A stretch of DNA of 64,000 nt, taken from positions 62,001 to 126,000 of the forward strand of contig CANLYJ010000006.1 of NCBI GenBank assembly GCA_947495295.1, read 5' to 3'. The first letter of the stretch is position 1, and every line of letters begins with the position of its first letter. Both the position numbers and the translations under genes were made by a program. The DNA is from an uncultured Paracoccaceae bacterium (GTDB lineage: Bacteria > Pseudomonadota > Alphaproteobacteria > Rhodobacterales > Rhodobacteraceae). The notes under the pieces were generated by a model. It was not told where the DNA came from and did no database searches. It saw only the letters and a program-made list of their open reading frames with translations. Shown one piece after another: positions 45,419 to 53,233 of the stretch.

Positions 45419-46816
45419 GTGCTACAGCAGATTGAACCTTCCGAGATAGTTGCCACTTTAAGAGAGAACCTTCTGGTGCTGACCGAGGACTTGACGGTCG
45501 AATATGCCAATGATCGGTTCTTTAAGACGTTTGAGGTGGATAAAGACGAGACCATTGGAGCACCGCTCACCGAGCTTGGGAACGGCAAGTGGAACATTTC
45601 GACACTAATCAACGAACTTGGTCGCATCCTGGATCACGGCCAAACGGTTGAGGATCTCGAGGTCGACCACGTCTTTGATCATATCGGGCGTCGTGTAATG
45701 CGATTGAATGCACGCAAGACGGTGCGGCCTGGAAATGGGTCGCGACGCATATTGTTGGCAATTCAGGATGTAACGGCTGAGAGCGACGCAGCAACAGAAC
45801 TGGAACGTGAACGACTGCTCTCAACAGGTATTGTCGATACCATCCGCGAACCGTTGTTGGTGCTAGATGAACGTCTTGGTGTTGTTACGGCAAGCCGGGC
45901 TTTCTACAGCACATTTCATGTCACCGAGCGGCAAACCCTAGGACGACGTCTGGACGATTTGGGCAATGGTCAGTGGGCGATACCGGAGCTTCTCGACCTG
46001 CTTATCCACGTCGTTCCAAAAAACACATCGGTCGAGGACTTTGAAGTGCGCCACACCTTCCCGGAGATCGGCGAACGCAACATACTGCTGAACGCGCGCA
46101 AGGTTTATCGGGAGGGAAATCACACGCACATGCTTCTCCTCGCGATGCATGATGTCACGGATCGGCGGCGCCTGGAGGCAGAGCGCGAACACGCCCTGGC
46201 GAGTGCCAACCGCCTGTTAGAAGAGCTGAACCATCGCGTAATGAACAGCCTCGCAATGATCGGTGGCATTATATCAATGGAAGCACGCAAGATAAGCGAT
46301 GAAGATGCTCAGGCAGCGTTTATTCGGCTGCGCGCGCGTTTGGACGCGGTCGGACGCCTCTACAAAACGTTATCGCGATCTGGTGCGGTGGACCATGTCG
46401 ATGCAGCGCAATACTTGACGGCTCTGGCGGAAGATCTTGTCATGTCATCGGGTACAGTTAAGCCACCACAGCTGAAAATCGCGATAGATAAATTGCCGAT
46501 ATCGACCCGTACCGCCGTACCTTTGGGCCTGGTCGTGAATGAACTGATGACCAACAGTTTGAAATACGCTTTTGACGAGAATGGCGGCGGGCAACTCAAT
46601 CTTACGATGAGTGTTCAGGACAATGAGAGTCATCTGACAATCTCCGACGATGGCGTTGGTATTGATGTTGAAGCACGTGTGGATTCTGGTCTCGGGCAAA
46701 GACTCACTGAAGCGTTCACCACTCAGCTTGACGGGACGATGACGACCACAAGCAACGCTTCAGGCACTCAGCATAAACTGATATTTCCCATCAATGCTTT
46801 TCGGGAAGGTTTGTGA
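45419..46816 (+). CDS. PAS-PAS sensor histidine kinase, HWE/HisKA_2 type
   Basis: 465 residues from GTG at 45419; no in-frame ATG/TTG exists between it and the upstream stop. Two tandem PAS domains of the CheR-associated type (LGNGKWNISTL and LGNGQWAIPELL) each end in an LNARK(T/V) segment. A HisKA_2-type dimerisation/phosphoacceptor region follows (LLEELNHRVMNSLAMIGGII), then a HATPase domain (VNELMTNSLKYAF, SDDGVGI, SGLGQRLTEAF). Soluble. No response regulator is adjacent. HWE-type kinases often feed the PhyR general stress response in alphaproteobacteria. Confidence 0.87.
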   Translation: MLQQIEPSEIVATLRENLLVLTEDLTVEYANDRFFKTFEVDKDETIGAPLTELGNGKWNISTLINELGRILDHGQTVEDLEVDHVFDHIGRRVMRLNARKTVRPGNGSRRILLAIQDVTAESDAATELERERLLSTGIVDTIREPLLVLDERLGVVTASRAFYSTFHVTERQTLGRRLDDLGNGQWAIPELLDLLIHVVPKNTSVEDFEVRHTFPEIGERNILLNARKVYREGNHTHMLLLAMHDVTDRRRLEAEREHALASANRLLEELNHRVMNSLAMIGGIISMEARKISDEDAQAAFIRLRARLDAVGRLYKTLSRSGAVDHVDAAQYLTALAEDLVMSSGTVKPPQLKIAIDKLPISTRTAVPLGLVVNELMTNSLKYAFDENGGGQLNLTMSVQDNESHLTISDDGVGIDVEARVDSGLGQRLTEAFTTQLDGTMTTTSNASGTQHKLIFPINAFREGL

Positions 46817-46837
46817 GCCAAGCTTTTCATCGGGGCC

Positions 46838-47485
46838 TCATCCCTGTGCTGACTTAAGCTGTTGACCGCGTTTGATAAATAGTCTCGCGAGGATAAAAAC
46901 AAGGACGAAAGCGATCACGCCAAGATAGCGCTCGTAGATGCCGTCGATCCCATCAGGCAGGAAAAAGAAGATGGGCGCAGACACCGTCCAGATGATGGAA
47001 ACCCCGATCAACAGCTTCCTGTAGTGCGCTCCGGCCCGGCTTGCGCCGGATGACATAAGCCAAGGAACCAATGCCATAATCAGACCGAGCCCGTAGACAA
47101 GGTATATGTGGATCACGACACCTTCACTGTCATTGTCGCCGTACTCGTTTCGCGCGCCGATAAGAAAGACGATGAGGCCCATAAGCGCGATCCCGACAAT
47201 CCCTGCACTCCATCCCCAGCCCCCCATATGGACATGTGCACAGAGTAAGGCGATAGAAATGAGGGATGCCGAAAACGCATAGATGCCGATATCAACGATA
47301 AACTCGTAGCGGCCCGCTCCCAGGTCGCTGATGGTATCCGCAATCCAGTCGTGATCGGGCACCACAACATCGGCAATCAAGATTGCGACCGCGAAGATCA
47401 CGCATCCCGCAATTGCGTACCAGCCGAGCACAATCATGAGCATGGGCTCATCCTCGACTTTTGGTGCTGTCGTTTCGTCATTCAT
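46838..47485 (-). CDS. DUF998 family membrane protein
   Basis: A 215-residue protein with six hydrophobic helices. The segment DHDWIADTISDLGAGRYEFIV (ISDLG motif) is characteristic of DUF998. ATG at 47485 (MNDETTAPKVEDEP) is preferred over an upstream in-frame ATG. It is convergent with the kinase gene; function unknown. Confidence 0.75.
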   Translation of the reverse strand: MNDETTAPKVEDEPMLMIVLGWYAIAGCVIFAVAILIADVVVPDHDWIADTISDLGAGRYEFIVDIGIYAFSASLISIALLCAHVHMGGWGWSAGIVGIALMGLIVFLIGARNEYGDNDSEGVVIHIYLVYGLGLIMALVPWLMSSGASRAGAHYRKLLIGVSIIWTVSAPIFFFLPDGIDGIYERYLGVIAFVLVFILARLFIKRGQQLKSAQG

Positions 47486-47602
47486 GACTGATGCAAACTC
47501 TTGAGTCTCAACCCTCGGCCAAAAAGGGATCACGCGCTAAATTCTTAAAGCCGGGGAACGATCAGACACCCCCCCGGCTCTCAATAGAACTAGTCCAAAA
47601 GG

Positions 47603-48022
47603 TTAGTTCCACCAACCTTCATCAACCGATTCCATCTCTTCGAGTTGTTCTTCGGTTTTGCGCGTCACGATGACGTAAGTCTTGTCATCGACAGGCGTCA
47701 GGCGGATATCTTCGACCGGTATCAGCACATGCTTATCACCGATATCGAGAAAGCCGCCGACCTCGGCCACGACGCCGATCATCTGCCCACTACGATCAAG
47801 AATAATGTCTTCAATCTCACCAATGTCGTTCCAGTCTGGGCCGACACCGTCTGCTTCCCAGTTGCCCCAGGTATCTTCGTCTAGAGGACCGTTCAGCGTA
47901 TAGATATCGCCACCGGTGATGTCGCGAGTCCGAATAAGGTTTTCGGTATCCATGGTGGATTCCGCAAGCGCAGGACCGGCTGCCAAACCTGCAGCGATTA
48001 GCAAAGATGCAAAGCGTTTCAT
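47603..48022 (-). CDS. Exported PRC-barrel domain protein
   Basis: 139 residues with a signal peptide (MKRFASLLIAAGLAAGPALA) followed by a PRC-barrel (WNDIGEIEDIILDRSGQMIG, VLIPVEDIRLTPVDD). A strong AAGGAG ribosome binding site precedes ATG at 48022. Exported PRC-barrel proteins are common in alphaproteobacteria and often stress-induced; exact role unknown. Confidence 0.8.
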   Translation of the reverse strand: MKRFASLLIAAGLAAGPALAESTMDTENLIRTRDITGGDIYTLNGPLDEDTWGNWEADGVGPDWNDIGEIEDIILDRSGQMIGVVAEVGGFLDIGDKHVLIPVEDIRLTPVDDKTYVIVTRKTEEQLEEMESVDEGWWN

Positions 48023-48227
48023 GTTGTCTCCTTTGTGTGCATTGAAAGCAACCGACCGTCGGGCGGCGCTCATGCCTGCCGAGAGCGTGTCGAGTCTTCT
48101 GATGATTGGCCAGTGGCACAGGGCGACGATCAGGCGAAACACTAAACCAGAACAAGTTTTATCCACCGTGGGTCTTTCAAACCGCAGCTACAACCGTACC
48201 GCTGAATAAGCCGCACCTTTCCGGCCG

Positions 48228-48245
48228 CAGTTTAGTGTCTCATCG
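48228..48245 (+). promoter_or_regulatory. Shared motif CAG(T/A)TTAGTGTCTCA(T/A)CG, copy 1
   Basis: An 18-nt sequence that recurs at 50972-50989 with 16 of 18 matches. The TTAGTGTC core is also on the minus strand at 49562-49569. All three lie in intergenic spaces of the stress region. Confidence 0.4.
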
Positions 48246-48274
48246 TGATGCGATTTGCACCGACGTGCTACTTA

Positions 48275-48428
48275 GGGTCAGGACCCATTAATTCCGCTCC
48301 GCAGGATTTGCCGGATTTTCCGCGTGAGCTGCGTTGCAACTGCTTGAAATTCAACCAGAGTTCCTGCGCAGATGCGCCTTGTCACACGAAAAATCTGTCA
48401 AACCAGCGGAATTAATGGGTCCTGACCC
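48275..48428 (+). mobile_element. MITE-like element, complete copy
   Basis: A 154-bp element with terminal inverted repeats GGGTCAGGACCCATTAATTC... / ...GAATTAATGGGTCCTGACCC (at least 23 bp, perfect) and a TA on each side (48273-48274 and 48429-48430), as expected for a TA target duplication. It has no coding capacity. A second, 5'-truncated copy lies at 56348-56480. Confidence 0.85.
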
Positions 48429-48563
48429 TAAAGAACTAGGGTGCGGTATGTAAGGCAGTTGACTGTAGACCCGCCGTAGAAATGGAGAGGCCTTTCGAAA
48501 TGGCTCGTGAAAGATCAAAACTTCAGACAAGGTGGCCTAACCAACTAGAAATTGGAGCAGACT

Positions 48564-49040
48564 ATGTCCCAAATGCCAGAATGGATTGATTTTGGGCTCA
48601 CGCAACCAGACTGGTTTCTGAAGCTAATACTCGCCATGGCATCCGGAGCCATCCTCGGATTTGATCGTGAGGTACGCAGGCGCCGCGTTGGCATTCGAAC
48701 CTACATGATGGTCGCGTTGGGTTCGGCGATCTTTACAATAGCTGCCGTGGAGATGTCCCTGAGCATGGGAAACATAGACCTTGCCGCGGATCCAACACGG
48801 GTTATCCAAGGCTTGATTGGCGGATTGGGGTTTCTCGGTGCTGGAGCCATAATACAGGGCGATAAGACAGTCGGTGGAATGGCAACAGCGGCGAGCCTGT
48901 GGGTAGCAGGTGCGCTCGGTCTTGCTGCTGGTATTGGACTTGGTATTTTCTCGATCGTTTGTGCTGTACTAGCTGCCTCATTGCTTGCAGCCAGTCGGTT
49001 CATGGAAAACCGCGGTGCGGATGACCGGCCCGATGGATGA
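48564..49040 (+). CDS. MgtC/SapB family membrane protein
   Basis: A 158-residue protein with four hydrophobic segments and the family motifs ILGFDREVRRRRVGIRTYMM, GGLGFLGAGAI and GMATAASLWVAGALGLAAGI. ATG at 48564 has GGAG 6 nt upstream. It corresponds to the N-terminal membrane domain of MgtC, without the C-terminal ACT-like domain. Homologues affect growth in low magnesium and membrane potential. Confidence 0.85.
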   Translation: MSQMPEWIDFGLTQPDWFLKLILAMASGAILGFDREVRRRRVGIRTYMMVALGSAIFTIAAVEMSLSMGNIDLAADPTRVIQGLIGGLGFLGAGAIIQGDKTVGGMATAASLWVAGALGLAAGIGLGIFSIVCAVLAASLLAASRFMENRGADDRPDG

Positions 49041-49073
49041 AAATCGTTGCACGCAGGGACCGGAGCAGGGCAA

Positions 49074-49358
49074 GGGACCGCACCAATAAAGAAATCAAGC
49101 CCGGTATTCGCGGCCATCCGGCCAATCGCACGTTTGCTTGCACCCAGCTGATGCGCGGTAGATCAGATACGCTGATGGGCCGAGCGAAGCGAGGTCCCCC
49201 ACACCGGGGATCAACCCGAGCAGTGAGTCCAAACCAAAACGGATCGGTTTACCGGGTATCCGGTAACGGCTGTCGAGCATTGTCGACAACCGATCAAGCT
49301 TCGCGAGTTCCGAGTCGTCGTCCGACACTCTACTTGCGAGCCACGATATAGACAGCAT
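49074..49358 (-). pseudogene. DUF4112 protein, frameshifted and truncated
   Basis: The first part reads LAKLDRLSTMLDSRYRIPG, then KPIRFGLDSLLGLIPGVGDL, a clear DUF4112 start. Around 49150-49160 the frame shifts: the homologous continuation AHQLGASKRAIGRMAANTGL, then DFFIGAVP, is in another frame, missing one nucleotide. After that the conserved tail is lost next to the end of mgtC. The start could be ATG 49358 or GTG 49328 just behind the Pmp3 stop. Probably once an operon with Pmp3. Confidence 0.7.
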
Positions 49359-49488
49359 GAACGAGCCCGGGGATATAGCCCAGAAGTGTCAGTAGAATAT
49401 TCAGCCAGAAGTGCTTGCCAAAGCCAACCTCAAGGAAAACACCGAGCGGTGGGATGATGACGGATAGAATGATGCGAATGAAATCCAT
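49330..49488 (-). CDS. YqaE/Pmp3 family small membrane protein
   Basis: 52 residues with two hydrophobic helices (IRIILSVIIPPLGVFLEVGF and NILLTLLGYIPGLVHAVYIV), matching Pmp3/YqaE throughout. GGAGAG ribosome binding site. Homologues are induced by salt or cold stress and modulate membrane potential. Confidence 0.9.
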   Translation of the reverse strand: MDFIRIILSVIIPPLGVFLEVGFGKHFWLNILLTLLGYIPGLVHAVYIVARK

Positions 49489-49561
49489 GATGGTCTCTCC
49501 TCTTTGAAGCTGGCTTGCGCAGACCTGTTTTAATTTGAAAAGCTTAGGAAATATGCCTGAT

Positions 49562-49569
49562 GACACTAA
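49562..49569 (-). promoter_or_regulatory. TTAGTGTC motif, minus-strand copy
   Basis: The core of the motif at 48228 and 50972, here in the divergent spacer between Pmp3 and the Crp/Fnr gene. Confidence 0.3.
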
Positions 49570-49587
49570 TCCATGTTAAGAAGCTGC

Positions 49588-50331
49588 ATGACGGATGAAT
49601 ATGAAAGTTGCCTTGTAAGCCGATTATCGCGCTTTGTGACCCTGACGGAAGCGGAAAGTGCTTTTGTCATGGAGATGGAGAGAGACGAGCACCCGTTCCG
49701 TAGAGGACGGATCGTGGTGGACGTTGGTGATCTGACCGAAGGCATTATGGTTCTCAAGACCGGGTGGGCTGTTGTAAAGGCTGACAGCTCGGACGGTCGA
49801 AGTCAGATCTTGCGAGTCTACCTGCCAGGGGAAGTCATGGGCATTGCCGAACTTGGGGCCACCCACGCCAATCATCGGATCACCATGCAGACAGATGGAA
49901 AAGTTTGTCCGTTTCCCCGCAATGGCCTTGCGCCACTCTATTCAGACTACCCCAGGCTTGGCGCGCTGTTGACGGGTCTGAGTAGCCTCGATCAGATCGC
50001 ATTGCGCCATCACGCAGGCAGTCTTGGTGCAATGGATGCAGCGAACAGATTGAAATTCTGGCTTTTGCAATTGCGTTCTCGGCTCGAGGTGGCAAATGTA
50101 GGTCTGGGAAATCGTTTCCGGGTTCCATTCAGCCAAGTCGAAATAGGACAGGCTGTTGGGCTCACATCAATCTATGTCAACAAGCTGTTACGCAGGTTTG
50201 TCGAGGACGGCGACATCGAAATCGAGCGCCCCTACGTCCGCCTTCTCAAGCGCCATGACTGGGAAAAAGACTGCGAATTTGTGAATGCGTATCATACCAT
50301 GGATACTTCTTGGTTTCCCCCAGCCATTTGA
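49588..50331 (+). CDS. Crp/Fnr-family transcriptional regulator
   Basis: About 247 residues. An N-terminal cyclic-nucleotide-binding-type beta roll spans residues 30-130 (FRRGRIVVDVGDLTEGIMVL). A long dimerisation helix and a C-terminal HTH of the Crp type follow (FSQVEIGQAVGLTSIYVNKL, then LRRFVEDGDIEI). No four-cysteine Fe-S motif of Fnr is visible. Divergent from Pmp3. Its helix DLTEG...GWAVVKADSSDGRSQIL fits the subgroup common in alphaproteobacteria with many paralogues. Confidence 0.85.
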   Translation: MTDEYESCLVSRLSRFVTLTEAESAFVMEMERDEHPFRRGRIVVDVGDLTEGIMVLKTGWAVVKADSSDGRSQILRVYLPGEVMGIAELGATHANHRITMQTDGKVCPFPRNGLAPLYSDYPRLGALLTGLSSLDQIALRHHAGSLGAMDAANRLKFWLLQLRSRLEVANVGLGNRFRVPFSQVEIGQAVGLTSIYVNKLLRRFVEDGDIEIERPYVRLLKRHDWEKDCEFVNAYHTMDTSWFPPAI

Positions 50332-50374
50332 AGTGGACCAGTCGGCGCCAACAGCCGTGCACCGCCGATGACTT

Positions 50375-50878
50375 TCAAAAAACGGCGTCTTTGTTAATTC
50401 CACCGGTTGCTAGCTCTGTCATTGTCCGATCTCCGTCATAAGAAGCATCGAGGCAACTTCTTAGCGCAATTAGATCTTCATCCAGCTCCAATCGGTCGGC
50501 GAAGGCGGCGAGGCACCCGTATCCTGCGATCGCATAATGCACGAGACGCTGGTACTGGGTGATGATCATGGCATCTTTTGTTGCCGTTTCTCCAAAAGCT
50601 TCTTCGAGCGCGTGGGCGCGTGCCTCCTTCGCCAAGCCTTCCATCCCTTTGCAATGCTCTCCATCAACGCGCTCATCGTGTCGCTCACCAATCTCCTCAA
50701 GTGCGGCAATGCCACTCTCGATACCTGCAAACCCTGCCTTAAGAGCATCACCTAGGCTTTCTTCCGTTGCAGCATCGGCCAAATCATTGGTCACATCCAG
50801 CGCCTGCTTGTTCGCGCTGTATATATCTTTGAGTTGCTCGAGGTAGAGGTCTTCCAATGTGTTAATACGCATTGCCAA
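50375..50878 (-). CDS. DUF892 (YciE/YciF-like) ferritin-like protein
   Basis: 167 residues, all helical. The N-terminus INTLEDLYLEQLKDIYSANKQ and the carboxylate/histidine pattern (GIESGIAALEEIGERHDERV, ITQYQRLVHYAIAGYGCLAA) match DUF892, whose structures are ferritin-like di-iron four-helix bundles. Stress-associated in enterobacteria. Convergent with the Crp/Fnr gene. Confidence 0.87.
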   Translation of the reverse strand: MAMRINTLEDLYLEQLKDIYSANKQALDVTNDLADAATEESLGDALKAGFAGIESGIAALEEIGERHDERVDGEHCKGMEGLAKEARAHALEEAFGETATKDAMIITQYQRLVHYAIAGYGCLAAFADRLELDEDLIALRSCLDASYDGDRTMTELATGGINKDAVF

Positions 50879-50949
50879 TCCTTTCCAGATGAGCCTCCAC
50901 GCTATCCCAGTTCCATCCAGCCGGAAGGGATCAAAGGTACTCCACCTTA

Positions 50950-50989
50950 GGTTTATCGCGCGAAGCTAAACCAGATTAGTGTCTCAACG
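50950..50989 (+). promoter_or_regulatory. Palindrome plus shared motif upstream of the 22-residue peptide gene
   Basis: Inverted repeat GGTTTA-N11-TAAACC (50950-50972) directly followed by the second copy of CAG(T/A)TTAGTGTCTCA(T/A)CG (50972-50989). A TATAAT lies at 51024-51029. Likely the control region of the YqjD-like operon. Confidence 0.4.
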
Positions 50990-51067
50990 ACCCCGATGAG
51001 ATCGGAAGCCCCTATCCTGCTACTATAATGGGCTTTTGCATACAGCCCCATCACAGAGGAGCCGTTA

Positions 51068-51136
51068 ATGCACAACATCTTCTATCTCATTGGACTGATC
51101 GTGGTCGTTCTGGCCGTCATCAATCTCGCATTCTGA
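51068..51136 (+). CDS. 22-residue single-helix membrane peptide
   Basis: MHNIFYLIGLIVVVLAVINL plus AF, then stop. A very strong GAGGAG ribosome binding site lies 7 nt before ATG. The peptide is almost one transmembrane helix. I recall similar tiny IxYLIGLIVVVLxVL peptides in other alphaproteobacteria, so it is probably real although below usual gene-caller limits. It leads the YqjD/YqjE/DUF3618 cluster. Confidence 0.65.
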   Translation: MHNIFYLIGLIVVVLAVINLAF

Positions 51137-51156
51137 ACCTGAACTGGAGAAGCATC

Positions 51157-51636
51157 ATGTCGACAGACAAGACATCGCAGACCGGCCAACATCCACCGGT
51201 CAAAAAACAAGCGAAACAAAAGGCTAGCCAGTTTGCCGAGCAGGCCAAGTCAGCTGCGGGAGAGGTGGCACAGGATGCGGCAGCCGCAGCAACGAAACAA
51301 GCGGATGCAGCTAAATCTTCCGTCGCCGATGAAGTGTCGGGCGTTGCTTCGGCATTGCGAACGGCGGCCGAAGAGATGCGGACAGGTTCGCCGCAGGAGC
51401 GGACGTTTGGGCAAATTGCCGAAGGATTGGCAGATGCGTCCGACGCCCTGCGCGAGAAAGACCTCAGCGAAATGGTGCAGGATTTGAGTACATTCGCACG
51501 CAAGAACCCGCTGGTGTTTCTTGGCGGCGCTGCGTTAATCGGCTTTGCCGCAACACGATTTGCCAAGGCGTCGCGTGACAGCACGACTGAACTGTCCGCA
51601 ACCCCATACACACCGCGTAAGGGGCATCACTCATGA
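51157..51636 (+). CDS. YqjD/ElaB-like helical membrane-anchored protein
   Basis: 159 residues from ATG 51157 (GGAGAA ribosome binding site). It is a long Ala/Lys-rich amphipathic helix (KQKASQFAEQAKSAAGEVAQ, then DAAAAATKQADAAKSS) ending in a hydrophobic GxxxG-like anchor NPLVFLGGAALIGFAATRFA. Layout fits ribosome-associated inner-membrane proteins of the YqjD/ElaB group, or 'nutrient deprivation-induced' proteins of rhizobia. It overlaps the holin-like gene by 4 bp. Confidence 0.7.
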   Translation: MSTDKTSQTGQHPPVKKQAKQKASQFAEQAKSAAGEVAQDAAAAATKQADAAKSSVADEVSGVASALRTAAEEMRTGSPQERTFGQIAEGLADASDALREKDLSEMVQDLSTFARKNPLVFLGGAALIGFAATRFAKASRDSTTELSATPYTPRKGHHS

Positions 51637-52034
51637 GCGATGACAACACGAATAAGAGCGCTGGTAACATTCTCTCAGATGCGATGAGCAATGTCAGCGG
51701 TTTGGTGCGCAGCGAGGTCGATCTCGCCCGTGCGGAGATCAGCGAAAATGTCACTAAGGCTGGCGTGGCGGTCGGCCTGATCGCAGGCGCTGCGGTCATT
51801 GCATTGGTTGCGCTCAACCTGCTTGCGGCGGCGCTCGTTGCCGCCTTGACCGAGGCCGGCCTGGAGGCCGGATGGTCAGCACTGATCGTCGGGGCTTTGC
51901 TGGGCCTGCTGGCCTATGTCCTGATCAACAAGGGCATCAATGATCTCAAACTCTCAAGCCTCGCCCCGACACGGACGGTCAAGAACGTTCAGCGCGATGC
52001 AGCAGCTGTAAAGGACGCATACGATGACAAGTGA
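51633..52034 (+). CDS. Phage-holin-family (YqjE/DUF1469) membrane protein
   Basis: 133 residues with two membrane helices (VAVGLIAGAAVIALVALNLL and ALIVGALLGLLAYVLINKGI) preceded by an amphipathic segment (NVSGLVRSEVDLARAEISEN), as in the YqjE family. Despite the family name, phage lysis is unlikely here. Overlaps both neighbours, forming a tight operon. Confidence 0.82.
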   Translation: MSDDNTNKSAGNILSDAMSNVSGLVRSEVDLARAEISENVTKAGVAVGLIAGAAVIALVALNLLAAALVAALTEAGLEAGWSALIVGALLGLLAYVLINKGINDLKLSSLAPTRTVKNVQRDAAAVKDAYDDK

Positions 52035-53172
52035 TAGCCGAAGCCCGAAAGAAATCGAACGCGAGATCGAAGAACAACGATCAGACCTAGCATCCAACAT
52101 TGAGGATCTACAGGACAAGTTCTCCATCGACACGGTCGTGCGACAGATCAGCGACCAGTTCCGTGAACACGGCGGGGATATGGGGCGTTCAATCTCCAAC
52201 CAAGTCAAGGCCAATCCCATTCCGCTGGCACTGACGGGCATCGGGCTGGCCTGGTTGATGTTCGGAAACGCGCAGCAGCCAAACCGGCGTACGTATGCTG
52301 AGAACGAAGACCGTTACAGCAGTGTTGAGCAGGACTATCGTCGCACGCGGATCGAGCAAGGGCGTCCCTATACACCGCCGACATCCTACGCCCCCGACAA
52401 CAATCGCGCTGAAAAACCGTCTTGGGCGCGTCCCGATGATGATGACAGCGGGGGGAGTTTTGGCAGCAAGGTGTCCGACCGTGTCGGGACTGTGAAACAG
52501 CAGGCGAGTGATGCCTCGACCTCCGTGAAACAGAAGGCTGCCGACGCCTCTGCAAGTGCTAAAGACAGCCTGTCAGCGGTAGGCTCTTCGGTATCCGAGG
52601 CCGCCGCATCTGCGAAATCATCTTTAGCCAGTGGCGCACAATCTGTACGCGACGGCGCGACCAACATAGGTGCGCGCATAACTGAGGGTACGGAGGCATT
52701 GTCTGAGCAAGCCCGCGAGCGTGTCATTGCCGCTCGCCGCAGGGCGATTGAGATGCAGCAATCAGCATCGCAGTCGATTTCCGAGGGTAGGGATGCTGCT
52801 GCTGATTTCTATGACCGTCAGCCTCTGGTGGCGGGGGCACTTGCGCTGGCTGTGGGCGCGGCTTTGGGCGGCGCGCTGCCGCGCACAAAGACTGAAGACG
52901 ATATGATGGGCGCGCGAAGCGACGATCATTTCGATCAGGCAGAGCGCATCTTTGAGGAAGAGAAGGCCAAAGCCATGTCCGTCGCCAGGTCCGTCAAGGA
53001 TGAAGTCAAGGACATCGCGGCGGAAACCAAGTCTGATCTGGATTCGGGCGCGCCGGGTGACAAATCTGCCGTTGAGGCTGTTGGCGACAAGGCGAAGGCT
53101 GCCGCCAAACGCGTGGCGGACAAGGCCCAGTCGTCGGCTGAAAATGAAAACCTCGGCAAACCGAAGACCTAA
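52024..53172 (+). CDS. DUF3618 protein with long Ala-rich repeat region
   Basis: 382 residues. The N-terminal DUF3618 domain (PKEIEREIEEQRSDLASNIE, then DLQDKFSIDTVVRQISDQF) ends in a membrane-associated segment IPLALTGIGLAWLMFG. Residues about 155-250 hold 11-residue-type Ala/Ser/Lys repeats (KQKAADASASAKDSL, SEAAASAKSSLASGAQSVRD), LEA- or apolipoprotein-like. A second hydrophobic stretch is PLVAGALALAVGAALGGALP, and the tail is charged. Suggests an envelope-stabilising, desiccation/osmotic-stress type protein. Confidence 0.78.
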   Translation: MTSDSRSPKEIEREIEEQRSDLASNIEDLQDKFSIDTVVRQISDQFREHGGDMGRSISNQVKANPIPLALTGIGLAWLMFGNAQQPNRRTYAENEDRYSSVEQDYRRTRIEQGRPYTPPTSYAPDNNRAEKPSWARPDDDDSGGSFGSKVSDRVGTVKQQASDASTSVKQKAADASASAKDSLSAVGSSVSEAAASAKSSLASGAQSVRDGATNIGARITEGTEALSEQARERVIAARRRAIEMQQSASQSISEGRDAAADFYDRQPLVAGALALAVGAALGGALPRTKTEDDMMGARSDDHFDQAERIFEEEKAKAMSVARSVKDEVKDIAAETKSDLDSGAPGDKSAVEAVGDKAKAAAKRVADKAQSSAENENLGKPKT

Positions 53173-53233
53173 CGCAATTTGAAGTGGGGCGGCATAATGT
53201 GCCGCCTCATAATTGCAACTGGAAGGCAAGACT

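Larger units (their letters stand above)
48023..48563. other. Intergenic region, 0.54 kb, holding a MITE
   Basis: Apart from the MITE-like element at 48275-48428 no gene is supported. The TTAGTGTC motif lies at 48228-48245. Confidence 0.6.

Noticed and set aside
48552..48563. TTG start of MgtC at 48552
   Set aside because: It lies on the ribosome binding site itself; ATG 48564 has ideal spacing.
51633..52034. Phage remnant suggested by the 'holin' family name
   Set aside because: No other phage gene is near; the YqjD/YqjE-like operon context explains it.
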